A stretch of DNA of 64,000 nucleotides, taken from assembly GCF_029502005.1 (NCBI RefSeq), contig NZ_JAMQOT010000007.1:62001-126000 (forward strand), given 5' to 3'. Position 1 is the first letter of the stretch. The number at the start of each line of letters is the position of its first letter. This document shows, one piece after another, positions 24,217 to 32,866 of the stretch. Origin of the DNA: Natrinema salsiterrestre. Its GTDB lineage: Archaea; Halobacteriota; Halobacteria; Halobacteriales; Natrialbaceae. The notes under the pieces were generated by a model that was given only the letters and a program-made list of their open reading frames with translations, was not told the origin of the DNA and ran no database searches. Both the position numbers and the translations under genes were made by a program.

Positions 24217-24948
24217 CTATCCGGGTCCGAAGGCCGCGATATCGGCTCCCACTGTCGCCAGTGCGTCGGCGGGATTCGGGTCGCTATCGGCGAGATGGGT
24301 GTACCGGTGGTCCGGAATGCTCGACAGTGCCGCCGCGACGGCCTCGCTGTACGTCTCGACGCCCGGTTCCGTCGGGTCGTTGCCACCCCAGACGTCTCGG
24401 ATGACCGTCATCGAATCGATGCGCACCTCCAGCTCGCGCGGCTCGTAGCGAGCCAGCAGTTCGGAGAGCCCGAGCTGGAGGGCGACGTACTCGGCGGTGT
24501 TGTTCCCCGTCCGGGAGCCGACGGGTCGGCCGAGGCGGGCGAGTCGGTCCTCCGCAGCGTCCACGATGACAGCGCCCGCACCCGCGGGGCCGGGGTTGCC
24601 GCGCGAACTGCCGTCGACGTAGAGGACGAACGCGTCGCTGGCGGGCTCGGGGACGGGTGGTCGGGTGAGTCCCGACGCCAGCAGGTTCTCGAGTGCGCGA
24701 CGCAGTTCGGCCGGGGTGGTATCGGGGTCGAAGAGACCGCCGTAGTCGGGGACTGCGTCGTCGATGGCGTCGGTGGCGGCCGCCACCTCGTAGCCGACGC
24801 CCGCGAGTACCTCGTCGACGAGCGTGGCGAGCGGCGAGAGGTGTTCGGCCGGGAGCGGGTCGTCGGTCACGCCACGTCCCCCTTCGAGCTTCGCTGCCGG
24901 TCCCTCGTACTCTCGCTCCCGGACGATCTCGTCGGCCGGTCGTACCAC
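24217..24948 (-). CDS. rnhA: Ribonuclease HI-like protein
   Basis: 243 residues. The C-terminal 140 residues are an RNase H fold: VDGSSRGNPGPAGAGAV (first catalytic Asp), NNTAEYVAL (Glu), RIDSMTVIR (Asp). An N-terminal region of about 100 residues is haloarchaea-specific. It removes RNA from RNA-DNA hybrids in replication and repair. The start was taken at the GTG (24948), since no in-frame ATG precedes the conserved part closely. A final catalytic Asp in LADSDPNP is consistent with the fourth residue. Confidence 0.83.
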   Translation of the reverse strand: MVRPADEIVREREYEGPAAKLEGGRGVTDDPLPAEHLSPLATLVDEVLAGVGYEVAAATDAIDDAVPDYGGLFDPDTTPAELRRALENLLASGLTRPPVPEPASDAFVLYVDGSSRGNPGPAGAGAVIVDAAEDRLARLGRPVGSRTGNNTAEYVALQLGLSELLARYEPRELEVRIDSMTVIRDVWGGNDPTEPGVETYSEAVAAALSSIPDHRYTHLADSDPNPADALATVGADIAAFGPG

Positions 24949-25295
24949 TGCATATCGGTCCTCGGGGGTCGAGCGGCATAATCCCTCTAGGTGGCAGCGG
25001 TGGTGGACTGCTTTGAATCAGTCGGGCCTTTGGACTCCATCGGTAGATTCCCACTGCTCGCGCTTTCTCGCGGCGGAAATACGAGGAAAGGGATTTGAAC
25101 CACGCCCGAGAACCTGCTCGCGCTGCTCGCAGAACCTCGGTCTGATTCAAATACCTCCGTTTCGCAGTCATCGCTCATGAGTGTTCGCGGCGACATGCGA
25201 GGGAAGGGATTTGAACCACGGTCGTTCCGCTTCGCTCCACTCCCTGATTCAAATCCCACATCTCGCACTTGTCACTCGCCAATGCTCGTGACAAG
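24949..25295. other. tRNA-flanking segment holding attachment-site scars
   Basis: About 350 bp without a gene. It contains two degenerate copies of the tRNA-Leu 3' end (listed separately), each paired with an inverted partner containing gattcaaat (near 25144-25152 and 25246-25254), plus a perfect 13-bp inverted repeat (25263-25275 with 25288-25300) that reaches into the last bases of the tRNA gene. Confidence 0.6.
25080..25217. repeat. Two extra copies of the tRNA-Leu 3' end (att-like)
   Basis: The last 22 bases of the tRNA-Leu (25296-25317 in plus coordinates, containing gggatttgaacc) recur at 25196-25217 exactly and at 25080-25101 with two differences. Spacings are 116 and 100 bp. This is what tyrosine-integrase elements leave when they integrate at a tRNA 3' end. 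No integrase gene is present. Confidence 0.7.
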
Positions 25296-25379
25296 TGCGA
25301 GGGAAGGGATTTGAACCCTCGGACCCCTACGGGAGCGGGTCTTAAGCCCACCGCCGTTGGCCTGCTTGGCTACCCTCGC
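25296..25379 (-). tRNA. tRNA-Leu (anticodon UAA)
   Basis: 84 nt on the minus strand, 5' end at 25379. Acceptor GCGAGGG pairs with CCCTCGC with discriminator A at 25296. The anticodon loop reads CTTAAGA, giving UAA. A long variable arm (CCGCTCCCGTAGGGGT region) and T arm GGGTTCAAATCCC confirm a class II leucine tRNA. CCA is not encoded. No intron is visible. Confidence 0.95.
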
Positions 25380-25434
25380 ACAGAAGCGGGTGGAAATTGG
25401 CCCGGTGTCGGGATGTGCGTTTCGATTCGAGCCC

Positions 25435-25773
25435 CTACCAGTCGACGCTGAGCGTGCCGTCGCCGTGGGGATCGGGCGCGATCTCCTCGTCCGTCCGGCG
25501 ATCGACGACGTGGATACAGCCGTCGTCTTTCTTCGCCGGGCAGACCTCCGCGGCGCGGACGTTGTGCTCGAGGTCCTCTTCCCCGAAGAAGTACTCCGTC
25601 GGCTGGGCCATCCCCGAGGCGATGGACATCTCCCAGTTGGCGCTGACTTCCGCACACTTGCCCGCGCCGAAGCACTTGTTGGCCTCGAAGACGATCTTGT
25701 AGGGTTTCTCCTCGACCGGTGGGGCGTCCGAGGAGCCGACGTCGCTGGCGCGCTGAATCCCGTCGTCGCTCAT
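25435..25773 (-). CDS. Ferredoxin with a single cluster
   Basis: 112 residues. Cysteines in NKCFGAGKCAEVS (near 34 and 40) and AEVCPAKKDDGCIHV (near 78 and 85) suit a single [3Fe-4S] or [4Fe-4S] cluster of the type serving oxygenases and dehydrogenases. The acidic, disordered N-terminus is typical of halophiles. It stands alone, 60 bp left of an SDR gene on the same strand. Its redox partner is unknown. Confidence 0.8.
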   Translation of the reverse strand: MSDDGIQRASDVGSSDAPPVEEKPYKIVFEANKCFGAGKCAEVSANWEMSIASGMAQPTEYFFGEEDLEHNVRAAEVCPAKKDDGCIHVVDRRTDEEIAPDPHGDGTLSVDW

Positions 25774-25834
25774 TGTGTAGTCGTTCGAGCGCGTGGTCTT
25801 TCGCGTTACGGTTGCCGCCGACGGTGCCGACTGA

Positions 25835-26785
25835 TCACGACGAGAGCTCGGCTTTCGGCTCCGGCAAGTCGTAGGTGACGCCAGTCAGATCGTTCGAGAC
25901 GTCCCATAATCGACGAGCCGTCTCCTCGTCGTACGATCGGTCCGAGGAGGCCTGCCGCTCGGGCGCGCCGCGCATGTTCATGAGGCCGCCGGGGCCGTAG
26001 TACGCGCCGCCCTCGGCGTCGGGCGCGGTCGCGGCGTACAGCGTCGGCAGCGCCCCCATCTCGGCGGATTGCGCGATGATCGCGTTCAGCACCTGCATCG
26101 CCGCCTTTCGGAGCCGGCTCCCGCTTTCTTCGGGACCGCGGAACTGCAACTGGGTGTTCGCGTAGCCCGGATGCACTGCCATGCTCTCGGCGTTCGCGTC
26201 GGCGGTGCGGAACCGCCGCTCGAGTTCGTACGCGAACAGCACGTTCGCCAGCTTCGATTGGGCGTAGGCACTCCACTTGTCGTAGGTGTCCTCGCCCTGG
26301 AGGTCGTCGAAGTCGATCTCGCCGCGCTCGTGGACGCCGCTCGAGACGGTGACGACCCGCGCCGGCTCGTCCCCGTCGGTCGCGAGCGCGTCGAGCAACT
26401 GCCCGGTGAGCGCGAAGTGGCCGAGGTGGTTGACGCCGAACTGGGTCTCGAACCCGTCCGCCGTCTCCGATCGGGGAATCGCCATGACGCCGGCGTTGTT
26501 GATCAGGACGTCTATTTCCCCGTCCTCGACTCGCTCGGCGAACGACCGAACCGACTCGAGGTCCCCCAGATCACACTCCTCGACGCGCAGGTCGGCGTCG
26601 GGAACGTCCCCGCGGACGTCGTCGGCCGCGTTCTCGCCGCGGTCGACGCTCCGGCAGGCCATGATCACCGTCGCGCCGTTGCGCGCGAGTTCCCGGGTGG
26701 CCTCGAGGCCGATGCCGCTGTTCGCGCCCGTGATCACGACCGTTCGGTCTCCCCGATCGGGAATATCGTCGGCTGTCCAGCTCAT
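25835..26785 (-). CDS. Short-chain dehydrogenase, retinol dehydrogenase/protochlorophyllide reductase-like
   Basis: 316 residues from the ATG (MSWTADDIPD), preferred to a GTG seven codons upstream because the ATG gives the usual N-terminus. NADP-binding TGANSGIG, structural NNAG, catalytic Ser in TVSSGVHE and YAQSK (Tyr-x3-Lys) are all present. The closest relatives are the RDH-like classical SDRs. Substrate unknown. Confidence 0.88.
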   Translation of the reverse strand: MSWTADDIPDRGDRTVVITGANSGIGLEATRELARNGATVIMACRSVDRGENAADDVRGDVPDADLRVEECDLGDLESVRSFAERVEDGEIDVLINNAGVMAIPRSETADGFETQFGVNHLGHFALTGQLLDALATDGDEPARVVTVSSGVHERGEIDFDDLQGEDTYDKWSAYAQSKLANVLFAYELERRFRTADANAESMAVHPGYANTQLQFRGPEESGSRLRKAAMQVLNAIIAQSAEMGALPTLYAATAPDAEGGAYYGPGGLMNMRGAPERQASSDRSYDEETARRLWDVSNDLTGVTYDLPEPKAELSS

Positions 26786-26913
26786 GTACGGCTCGTAGGC
26801 GTGCACGCCCTAAATGGGTTCGCGACGGGCGTCCGATCGCTACGCGCGGCTCCCGATGCGTACACGTCACAGAAATCGGTCGCGAAACCGTGATCGATCG
26901 GCCGAGCGACGAC

Positions 26914-27432
26914 TTACTCGTAGTCGACGTCGACGGACTCGAGGACGACGTCCTCTTTGGGCTGGTCGTTGGCGTTCGTGTCGACGTCACCGATCTCGTG
27001 GACGACGTCCATCCCGTCGGTGACCTTGCCGAAGACGGCGTGGCGGTCGTCGAGGTGGGGCTGGGGCGCGAGCGTGATGAAGAACTGCGAGCCGTTGGTG
27101 TCGGGCCCGGAGTTGGCCATGCTGAGGACGCCCTCGTCGTCGTGACGCAGGTCGTCGTGGAACTCGTCGTCGAACTCGTAGCCGGGGCCACCGCGGCCGG
27201 TCTCGGTCGGGTCGCCGCCCTGAATCATGAAGTCCTCGATGACGCGGTGGAACGCGACGTCGTCGTACAGCGGCTCGCCCTCGATTTCCTCGCCCGTCTC
27301 GGGGTCCTCCCACGTCTTGCCGCCGGTCGCGAGCCCGACGAAGTTGTCGACGGTTCGCGGCGCGCGTTCGTCGTACAGTTCGACCTCGATGTCGCCCTTG
27401 TTGGTGTGCAGCGTCGCAGTAACGTCTCCCAT
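26914..27432 (-). CDS. Cyclophilin-type peptidyl-prolyl isomerase
   Basis: 172 residues, cytoplasmic. Seen: [15 protein letters not shown] with the catalytic Arg, [18 protein letters not shown] and the HAVFGKV block, all classical cyclophilin signatures. It carries the insert [19 protein letters not shown] common in haloarchaea. The ATG at 27432 is preferred to a GTG two codons upstream. It helps protein folding. Confidence 0.93.
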   Translation of the reverse strand: MGDVTATLHTNKGDIEVELYDERAPRTVDNFVGLATGGKTWEDPETGEEIEGEPLYDDVAFHRVIEDFMIQGGDPTETGRGGPGYEFDDEFHDDLRHDDEGVLSMANSGPDTNGSQFFITLAPQPHLDDRHAVFGKVTDGMDVVHEIGDVDTNANDQPKEDVVLESVDVDYE

Positions 27433-27555
27433 ATGCACCGAGAGGACAGGACGAGTGAAAACGATAGTGGTCTCCGCCGGCGTCCGTCGGGTCCGAACGT
27501 TCGTTCATACACTTATAAAGTATCACCCATCATCTTCTATACACTAATTACGACC

Positions 27556-27763
27556 ATGCTGATCGACATCGAGACACAATAAGTTGAGCAAACTCCAACT
27601 CAAGGGATTCCTCAACGTTAGAGAAGAAAACAAAGGTCGCCGTGGTGGGAAGCAACACAAGTACGAGATCGCGGTCGACAGCGAGATCGTCAGTGACGCT
27701 CTGAAAGACATCCGTCGGCTCGAGTCCCTCACGCAGAAGACGACTCTCAACCAGTTCTCGTAG
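27556..27763 (+). pseudogene. Hybrid remnant: antitoxin start fused to an Orc1/Cdc6-like C-terminus
   Basis: ATG CTG ATC GAC ATC GAG opens with codons almost identical to the start of the wHTH gene at 29072, then stops after eight codons (27580-27582). Two bases later another frame (27584-27763, TTG start possible) reads LKGFLNVREENKGRRGGKQH and then KYEIAVDSEIVSDALKDI with a 59-residue total. This ending resembles the C-terminal winged-helix domain of haloarchaeal Orc1/Cdc6 replication initiators. It looks like a junction of two truncated genes. Confidence 0.5.
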
Positions 27764-27881
27764 AACACACCACGTTTCACGTGTCTTCACCAACAACCAT
27801 ATATAATATTCACTGACCATGTCCAAAAATTGCTTTTAGTGGAAGAATTAAATAATGTGTAAAAATAATAGAGTTGTGTAG

Positions 27882-28661
27882 ATGAGAGAAAACAATCTCA
27901 TTGGGCGGAGAAACGTATTGTCGGCTCTTGGAGCCACTGCAGCAACAACAGGGATTGTTGGTCAGGCTGCAGCTTCAGAACGATCTTCCCGAGAAATATA
28001 CAATGATGCTCTGGAAATTCGAGAAGAAACAGGAGAAACCAATCTCTTTGAAGAGTACCTGTTGAATCATGGGTTCAAAAAATCTCAACAAAATACGGTG
28101 AACCATGAATATACTGAATCAACTGGCGATGTTTCTATCCAACACGCTGAACCTCCAAACTTAGAGCTTGAAGCAAGTGTTTGGACGGATGACGAAGAGG
28201 ACACAACATTTGCTGACGCTGACTGGGATGTCTATCGAGATCTCGACGACGCATGGAACGACTGGGACGATGCACCGAAGGAACCGGAAGACGTCATCGG
28301 GATAGGATGGGAACACTCGGATTATGATATAGAATGGGACACTTGGGATAGTACCGAATATGCGTCGTATTGGGATTCATCGTTTAATGATGTTGTCTGG
28401 AAGTTCTCCGACACTGACGCCTATATGGACTAAGCGAATGGAGATGATCACTTGTATTGGGGTTGGGCTTCAGTTGAGTTAGATCCGACGAACCCAGTGG
28501 ACGAGCGTGCAATCATCGTTAACTACCAGCATACCTGGGTTGGGGGTGAGGTTACAGGCTTCAGCTTCGGTGATGACGGTGCGATGTCAATTAGCGTTGA
28601 TATAACTACGAAGAAATGGGATAAGCCGAAAAGAGCTCACTCTGACGATTATAACATCTGA
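27882..28661 (+). pseudogene. Tat-exported acidic protein split by an in-frame stop
   Basis: The first part (27882-28433, 183 residues) begins with a twin-arginine signal, GRRNVLSALGATAATTG, cleaved probably near AAASE. TAA at 28431-28433 is followed in the same frame by 75 more residues (28434-28661) that keep the same Trp- and Asp-rich character (DDHLYWGWASVELDPTNPV). A single stop therefore separates the halves of an approximately 259-residue secreted protein. No domain is recognised. AT-rich codon use unlike the flanks suggests recent acquisition. Either part could still be made alone. Confidence 0.6.
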
Positions 28662-28754
28662 ATTACGAAGGCCAATCTGATAGAATAGTCTGTGTATTAT
28701 TTTTCGTTGATGTTTAGACGCTAACCTATATTTATTATTGTTGGATAATAGAAT

Positions 28755-28931
28755 TTATCCCTCTGCGTATGCCAATGTAACCACTCCGATAACTACTGCA
28801 GTGAAAAATGAAAACATGATAAATAGTATATTAATACGTTCGCTGAAGTACATAAATGTAATGGCTATGCCGAGCAGGCATGATAGAAGAGCAATAAGTG
28901 CATCAAGTCGACGACGGATGGGACGTTCCAT
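28755..28931 (-). CDS. Small two-helix membrane protein (58 aa)
   Basis: 58 codons on the minus strand, too short for most gene callers. It starts MERPIRRRLDA, has a helix LIALLSCLLGIAITFMYFS, the loop ERIN, a second helix ILFIMFSFFTAVVIGVVTLA and ends YAEG. A TATA-like tract lies 15-33 nt before the ATG. Basic N-terminus suggests the ends face the cytoplasm. Small double-helix proteins like this are frequent in mobile haloarchaeal DNA. Function unknown. Confidence 0.55.
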   Translation of the reverse strand: MERPIRRRLDALIALLSCLLGIAITFMYFSERINILFIMFSFFTAVVIGVVTLAYAEG

Positions 28932-29071
28932 ACAAGATTATTCTAGTTATATTATTATAAATATGGGGAATACGGTAAGTTGTATAAATCTTCTGGGCTC
29001 TGTGGGGGTGTCTTTCTGACTTACACGCTTACAATCGAATACTTTTGACGTTGGATACAGTAGATACATCC

Positions 29072-29416
29072 ATGCCGATCGACATCGAGAAGTTCGATGA
29101 ATCAAGCGATGTGGAGTTGAGTGAACCAACGAACGGTGAAAAGGTAGTTCAGTTCCTGGCTCGGAACAACGACGCAGCGTTCACCCCTGCAGAGATCGCC
29201 GATGGTGCTGGGGTCAAGCGCAATTCAGTCGGGACTGTTCTCCGACGACTCGAGGACAGAGACCTCGTCCGTCACAAGGGGGACTACTGGGCGATCGGGG
29301 ACATGGATCGCGTTCGCGATGCCTACAGAAACCACCAGATGATGCAGAAGCTGGACGAGCGGTGCGGCGAAGAGGATCCGGAAAATTGGAAGAACCACGC
29401 TGCTGAGGAAAAGTAA
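29072..29416 (+). CDS. Winged-helix regulator, likely antitoxin
   Basis: 114 residues from MPIDIEKFDES. The middle holds a helix-turn-helix: FTPAEIADGAGVKRNSVG and LRRLEDRDLVRHKGDYWAI, a MarR/IclR-like wHTH. The stop TAA overlaps the ATG of the following PemK/MazF-like frame by 1 nt (TAATG), the usual antitoxin-toxin layout in haloarchaea. It would bind its own promoter and neutralise the toxin. A start at 29045 is possible but adds residues of poor fit. Confidence 0.75.
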   Translation: MPIDIEKFDESSDVELSEPTNGEKVVQFLARNNDAAFTPAEIADGAGVKRNSVGTVLRRLEDRDLVRHKGDYWAIGDMDRVRDAYRNHQMMQKLDERCGEEDPENWKNHAAEEK

Positions 29417-29837
29417 TGGAGTCCGATCGAGGAGACATCGTGGGGGGTTCGGATCCATTTAAAGACAGTCCGTCGGAACGTCCGTTCCTCATCATTAGCC
29501 AATCGAAGACGCCGTTTCACGGTGAGCAGTATATTGGACTGTCACTCACGACCGGGACCTGAGCGGTCGTCCGTTGTTGATCGTCGGTCACGAAAAAACG
29601 CCGTTTCACGGGGAGTAGTACATCGCGCTCTCCCTCACTACTCGAAGGTGGTACGAAGACCGGATCCCGCTGGCCGAGTCGGACTGGGAAGAGGGTGGGG
29701 CACCTCGCTCGAGTTCGATCATGCCGTGGTCGGTGAACTCGATCGATGCGGACCTGATCGAGAGCTATCAGGGTCGACTCGAGACCGGTATCGTCGACGA
29801 GGCGACGGCGCAGCTTTCCGAATACGTTCACTATTGA
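29416..29837 (+). pseudogene. PemK/MazF-like toxin gene broken by an internal tandem duplication
   Basis: The gene starts as MESDRGDIVGGSDPFKDS then PSERPFLIISQSKTPFHGEQ, typical of haloarchaeal PemK-like proteins, and stops at 29560 after 48 residues. A duplicated segment (first copy from 29479, second from 29568, offset 89 bp) restarts in another frame as RPLLIVGHEKTPFHGE, hits TAG at 29616 where copy 1 has CAG, and then runs to 29837 with the rest of the domain (WYEDRIPLAESDWEEGG, SSSIMPWSVNSIDADLI). The 89-bp length is not a multiple of three, so the toxin cannot be made as one chain. Confidence 0.7.
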
Positions 29838-29928
29838 TCTGCCCCGTGGCTGTGTTTCGTAACAGTACCCCACCGGGTCGACAACAGTCGGCCGCAGCTA
29901 CATACCGCCGGACGTGGAACGACCGTCC

Positions 29929-30900
29929 ATGAGCGACGGCACGCATACGGCGGAGCAGGTGGCCCTCGCCCGGCTGCCGTCGGGCGTGGAACTGACGACC
30001 ACGGTCCACACCTACCGCGGCGACGAACCCGGACCGACGCTGTACGTGCAGGCCGCCCAGCACGGTCGCGAAGTCAACGGGACGGAGGTCCTCCGACGGT
30101 TTCACGACCAGCTACCGCTCGAGTCGCTGTCGGGAACCGTGATCGCCGTCCCGGTCGCGAACCCGCTGACCTTCGATCGCGTCTCCTACACGACGCCGGA
30201 GCAACTCGACAGCGTCAATCCCAACATGAACCGGATCTGGCCGGGCGACGACGAGGGGACCCTCCACCAGCGCATGGCCGCCCGGCTCTGGGAGTACGTC
30301 GCGGCCGCCGACGCCCTCGTCGACCTCCACACGGGCAGCCCCGACATGCTCCTCCACGTCGTCTACCGCGAGGGCGACGAGCGCTCGCGGGCCCTCGCCG
30401 ACGCGTTCGGGACCGACCTCTTACTCGCCGAGCGGGCCCACGAAGACGCCACCGACGAGTGGCACCGCCGGGGGTTCGCGGGCAAACTCCGCGTCGCCGC
30501 CGCCGAAGACGGAATTCCGTCGATCACGCCCGAACTCGCCCACAACAAACAGATCCTCGAGGAAGTCGTCACCGCCGGCGTCGACGGCCTCCTCGACGTC
30601 TGCCGGTATCTCGATCTGCTTCCCGGCGATGTCCCGGACCGCGATCGGACCGTCGCGAGAAACCATCTCGGGCAGGTCACGGCCGCCGACTCCGGGCTCT
30701 TTCGACCGAACCCGTCGCTCGAGGTCGGGGACTCGATCGCGGCGGGCGCAGCGATCGGGACGATCTACCATCCGACGACTTACGAACCGCTCCAGGAGGC
30801 TCGCACCGATCAAGAGGGGGTCCTCTACGCGCTCACCCGCGAGGCGACCGTGACGGCGGGGGATCGACTCGCGAGCGTGGCGGAGGTTCGCGAGTCGTAA
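29929..30900 (+). CDS. Succinylglutamate desuccinylase/aspartoacylase family deacylase
   Basis: 323 residues from MSDGTHTAEQ. The zinc site is visible: His and Glu in QAAQHGREVNGTE and the second His in LVDLHTG. Arg and Asn in VNPNMNRIWPG fit the substrate-binding segment. A C-terminal beta-rich domain follows from about residue 230. The family hydrolyses N-acyl amino acids or related amides; haloarchaeal members are often annotated only by family. ATG at 29929 is preferred to the GTG at 29914. Confidence 0.85.
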   Translation: MSDGTHTAEQVALARLPSGVELTTTVHTYRGDEPGPTLYVQAAQHGREVNGTEVLRRFHDQLPLESLSGTVIAVPVANPLTFDRVSYTTPEQLDSVNPNMNRIWPGDDEGTLHQRMAARLWEYVAAADALVDLHTGSPDMLLHVVYREGDERSRALADAFGTDLLLAERAHEDATDEWHRRGFAGKLRVAAAEDGIPSITPELAHNKQILEEVVTAGVDGLLDVCRYLDLLPGDVPDRDRTVARNHLGQVTAADSGLFRPNPSLEVGDSIAAGAAIGTIYHPTTYEPLQEARTDQEGVLYALTREATVTAGDRLASVAEVRES

Positions 30901-30920
30901 TTCGCGTGTCGTCCCGGTAG

Positions 30921-31697
30921 TCAGTACATTACCTTGCCGGCCGAGACGTTGATGTCCTGGCCGGTGATCCGGTCCGCCTGATCCGAACAGAGGAATCCGA
31001 CGAGCCCGGCGACGTCCTCGCGCTGGACGAGCTCGCCCCGGGGACTGTCCGCCTGTGCATCACCGCGTACCGCCTCGGACGTCCGGTCCGTCGCCTCGGC
31101 CTGCCGCTCGAAGACGCGCCGGATACGCGGGCCGTCGACCGACCCTGGGCAGATCGCGTTGACGTTGATATCGTGTGCGCCCACTTCAGCGGCGAGCGTA
31201 CGGGTAAAGCCGATCAATCCCATTTTCGACGTCGCATACGGTGTTCGGTTGGCGAGCGGCCGCTTGCCGGTGACAGATGCGACGTTGACGATTCGACCGT
31301 AGCCGTCGGCTTTCATGTGCGGCAGTACCGACCGACACATCGCGAACGGCCCGGTCAGGTTGACCGCCATCGTCGCGTCCCAGTCGTCGGTCTCGACGTC
31401 CTCACAGGGCGCCGTCGGCCCGGCTATCCCCGCGTTGTTCACCAGCACGTCGACCGTCTCGAACTCCTCGACGGCTGCGTCGACTGTCGACTCGATGGTG
31501 GCTACGTCACTGAGGTCGGTGTGCAGCGGCCGGCCGACCTGGCCCTCGTCCTCGACCAGTTCCGCCGTCTCGTTCATCCCCGCGTCGTCGATATCCGCGA
31601 TGACGATATCGAAGTCGCGACTGGCTAACTCGAGGCAGATCTGTCGTCCGATTCCGCGACCGCCACCCGTGACGATCGCCGTGTTATCGTGAGTCAC
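30921..31697 (-). CDS. Short-chain dehydrogenase/reductase (FabG-like)
   Basis: 258 residues. TGGGRGIG binds NAD(P), NNAG is the structural motif, VNVASVTG holds the catalytic Ser, YATSK the Tyr and Lys. An insert SEAVRGDAQADSPRGELVQ near the C-terminus is a substrate-loop extension. Oxidises or reduces a secondary alcohol/ketone. Convergent with the deacylase gene. Substrate unknown. Confidence 0.87.
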   Translation of the reverse strand: MTHDNTAIVTGGGRGIGRQICLELASRDFDIVIADIDDAGMNETAELVEDEGQVGRPLHTDLSDVATIESTVDAAVEEFETVDVLVNNAGIAGPTAPCEDVETDDWDATMAVNLTGPFAMCRSVLPHMKADGYGRIVNVASVTGKRPLANRTPYATSKMGLIGFTRTLAAEVGAHDINVNAICPGSVDGPRIRRVFERQAEATDRTSEAVRGDAQADSPRGELVQREDVAGLVGFLCSDQADRITGQDINVSAGKVMY

Positions 31698-31909
31698 GTC
31701 CTCTGCATGACCGGTTCACGGCAAAAACCTTCGTTCGAGATCGTCGACACTACGGTGGCAACTGAAACGATTCACACACTGGCCGCGACGCTGTCGTGCG
31801 GTCTGGTGTGCAATGACTTTCAGTGGCGACTATAGCTCGGCGACGGAGGACGGTTCGGTTGCGCTCGATCGCCCGTCGGTTCTCGTCGCGTCGAATAGCG
31901 AAACCGCGA

Positions 31910-32671
31910 TCAGCAGGTCGAGAACGCGCCATCGACGACCAGTCCGTGGCCGCTGACGAACGACGCCTCGTCGCTCGCGAGGAACAGGATCGCGTTCGCG
32001 ATCTCCTCGGGTTTCCCGAGCCGCTTGAGCGGGTAGTCCGCCGCCATCTCCTCTCTGGCCGTCTCCGGGTCCTCCTGCTGTGCGAGGTAGCCCTCGAGCA
32101 TCTGGGTCTCGGTGAAGCCGGGACAGACGGCGTTGGCGCGGACGCCGTAGGGGCCCGCTTCGGCGGCGACGGTTCGCGTCATGTTCAACACGGCGGCCTT
32201 GGTCGTCGAGTAGGCGGCCTGTTTGGGGAGGCCGAGGATGCTCGCCAGCGAGCCGACGTTGACGATCGAACCCGAGCCCTGCTCTTTCATGTGCGGGAGC
32301 GCCGCGTCGCAGCCGTTCCAGACGCCCTTGATGTTGATGTCGATGACGAAGTCCCGGATGTCCTCGTCCAGGTCCTCGAGGTTGCCGCCGGGGTGGCCGG
32401 TGCCGGCGTTGTTGACCATCACGTCCAGACCGTACTCCTCGGCGATCGCGTCGACGACCGCGTGGAACTGCTCGCTGTCGGTGACGTCGAGTTCGTGGAA
32501 CTCGGCGTCGCCGCCGTCTTCCTCGATGGCCTCGGCGACGGCCTGCCCGCCCTCGGTATCGATGTCCGTGACGATGACGCGCGCGCCCTCCTCGGCGCAG
32601 CGTTCGGCCGTCGCCTGCCCGATTCCCGACGCCGCGCCCGTGATAACTACTGTCTTGCTGTCGAGTCGCAT
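31910..32671 (-). CDS. Short-chain dehydrogenase/reductase
   Basis: 253 residues. TGAASGIG for cofactor binding with an Asp at the end of strand 2 (IVTDID), which favours NAD over NADP; NNAG, NVGSLASILG with the catalytic Ser and YSTTK. Typical of 3-hydroxyacyl-CoA or cyclic alcohol dehydrogenases. TATA-like ttcataat lies about 35 nt before the ATG. The MATE pump gene is divergent 195 bp to the right. Confidence 0.88.
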   Translation of the reverse strand: MRLDSKTVVITGAASGIGQATAERCAEEGARVIVTDIDTEGGQAVAEAIEEDGGDAEFHELDVTDSEQFHAVVDAIAEEYGLDVMVNNAGTGHPGGNLEDLDEDIRDFVIDINIKGVWNGCDAALPHMKEQGSGSIVNVGSLASILGLPKQAAYSTTKAAVLNMTRTVAAEAGPYGVRANAVCPGFTETQMLEGYLAQQEDPETAREEMAADYPLKRLGKPEEIANAILFLASDEASFVSGHGLVVDGAFSTC

Positions 32672-32866
32672 AGATTCGGTATCGGCCGGCTCCTACATAA
32701 ATTCGTTCATAATTTCCGATTTCATCGATGGGGTCGTTTACGAAATCAGCGTTACGAGCGAACGCTGGTAAATGCCCCATCGGAGGGGATCGATTCTCCC
32801 CGCAGATCGGTCAGCCGTTCGGACGCCTCCCAGCTGCCTCCCGGGACCAATACGTTGATCCGACGG

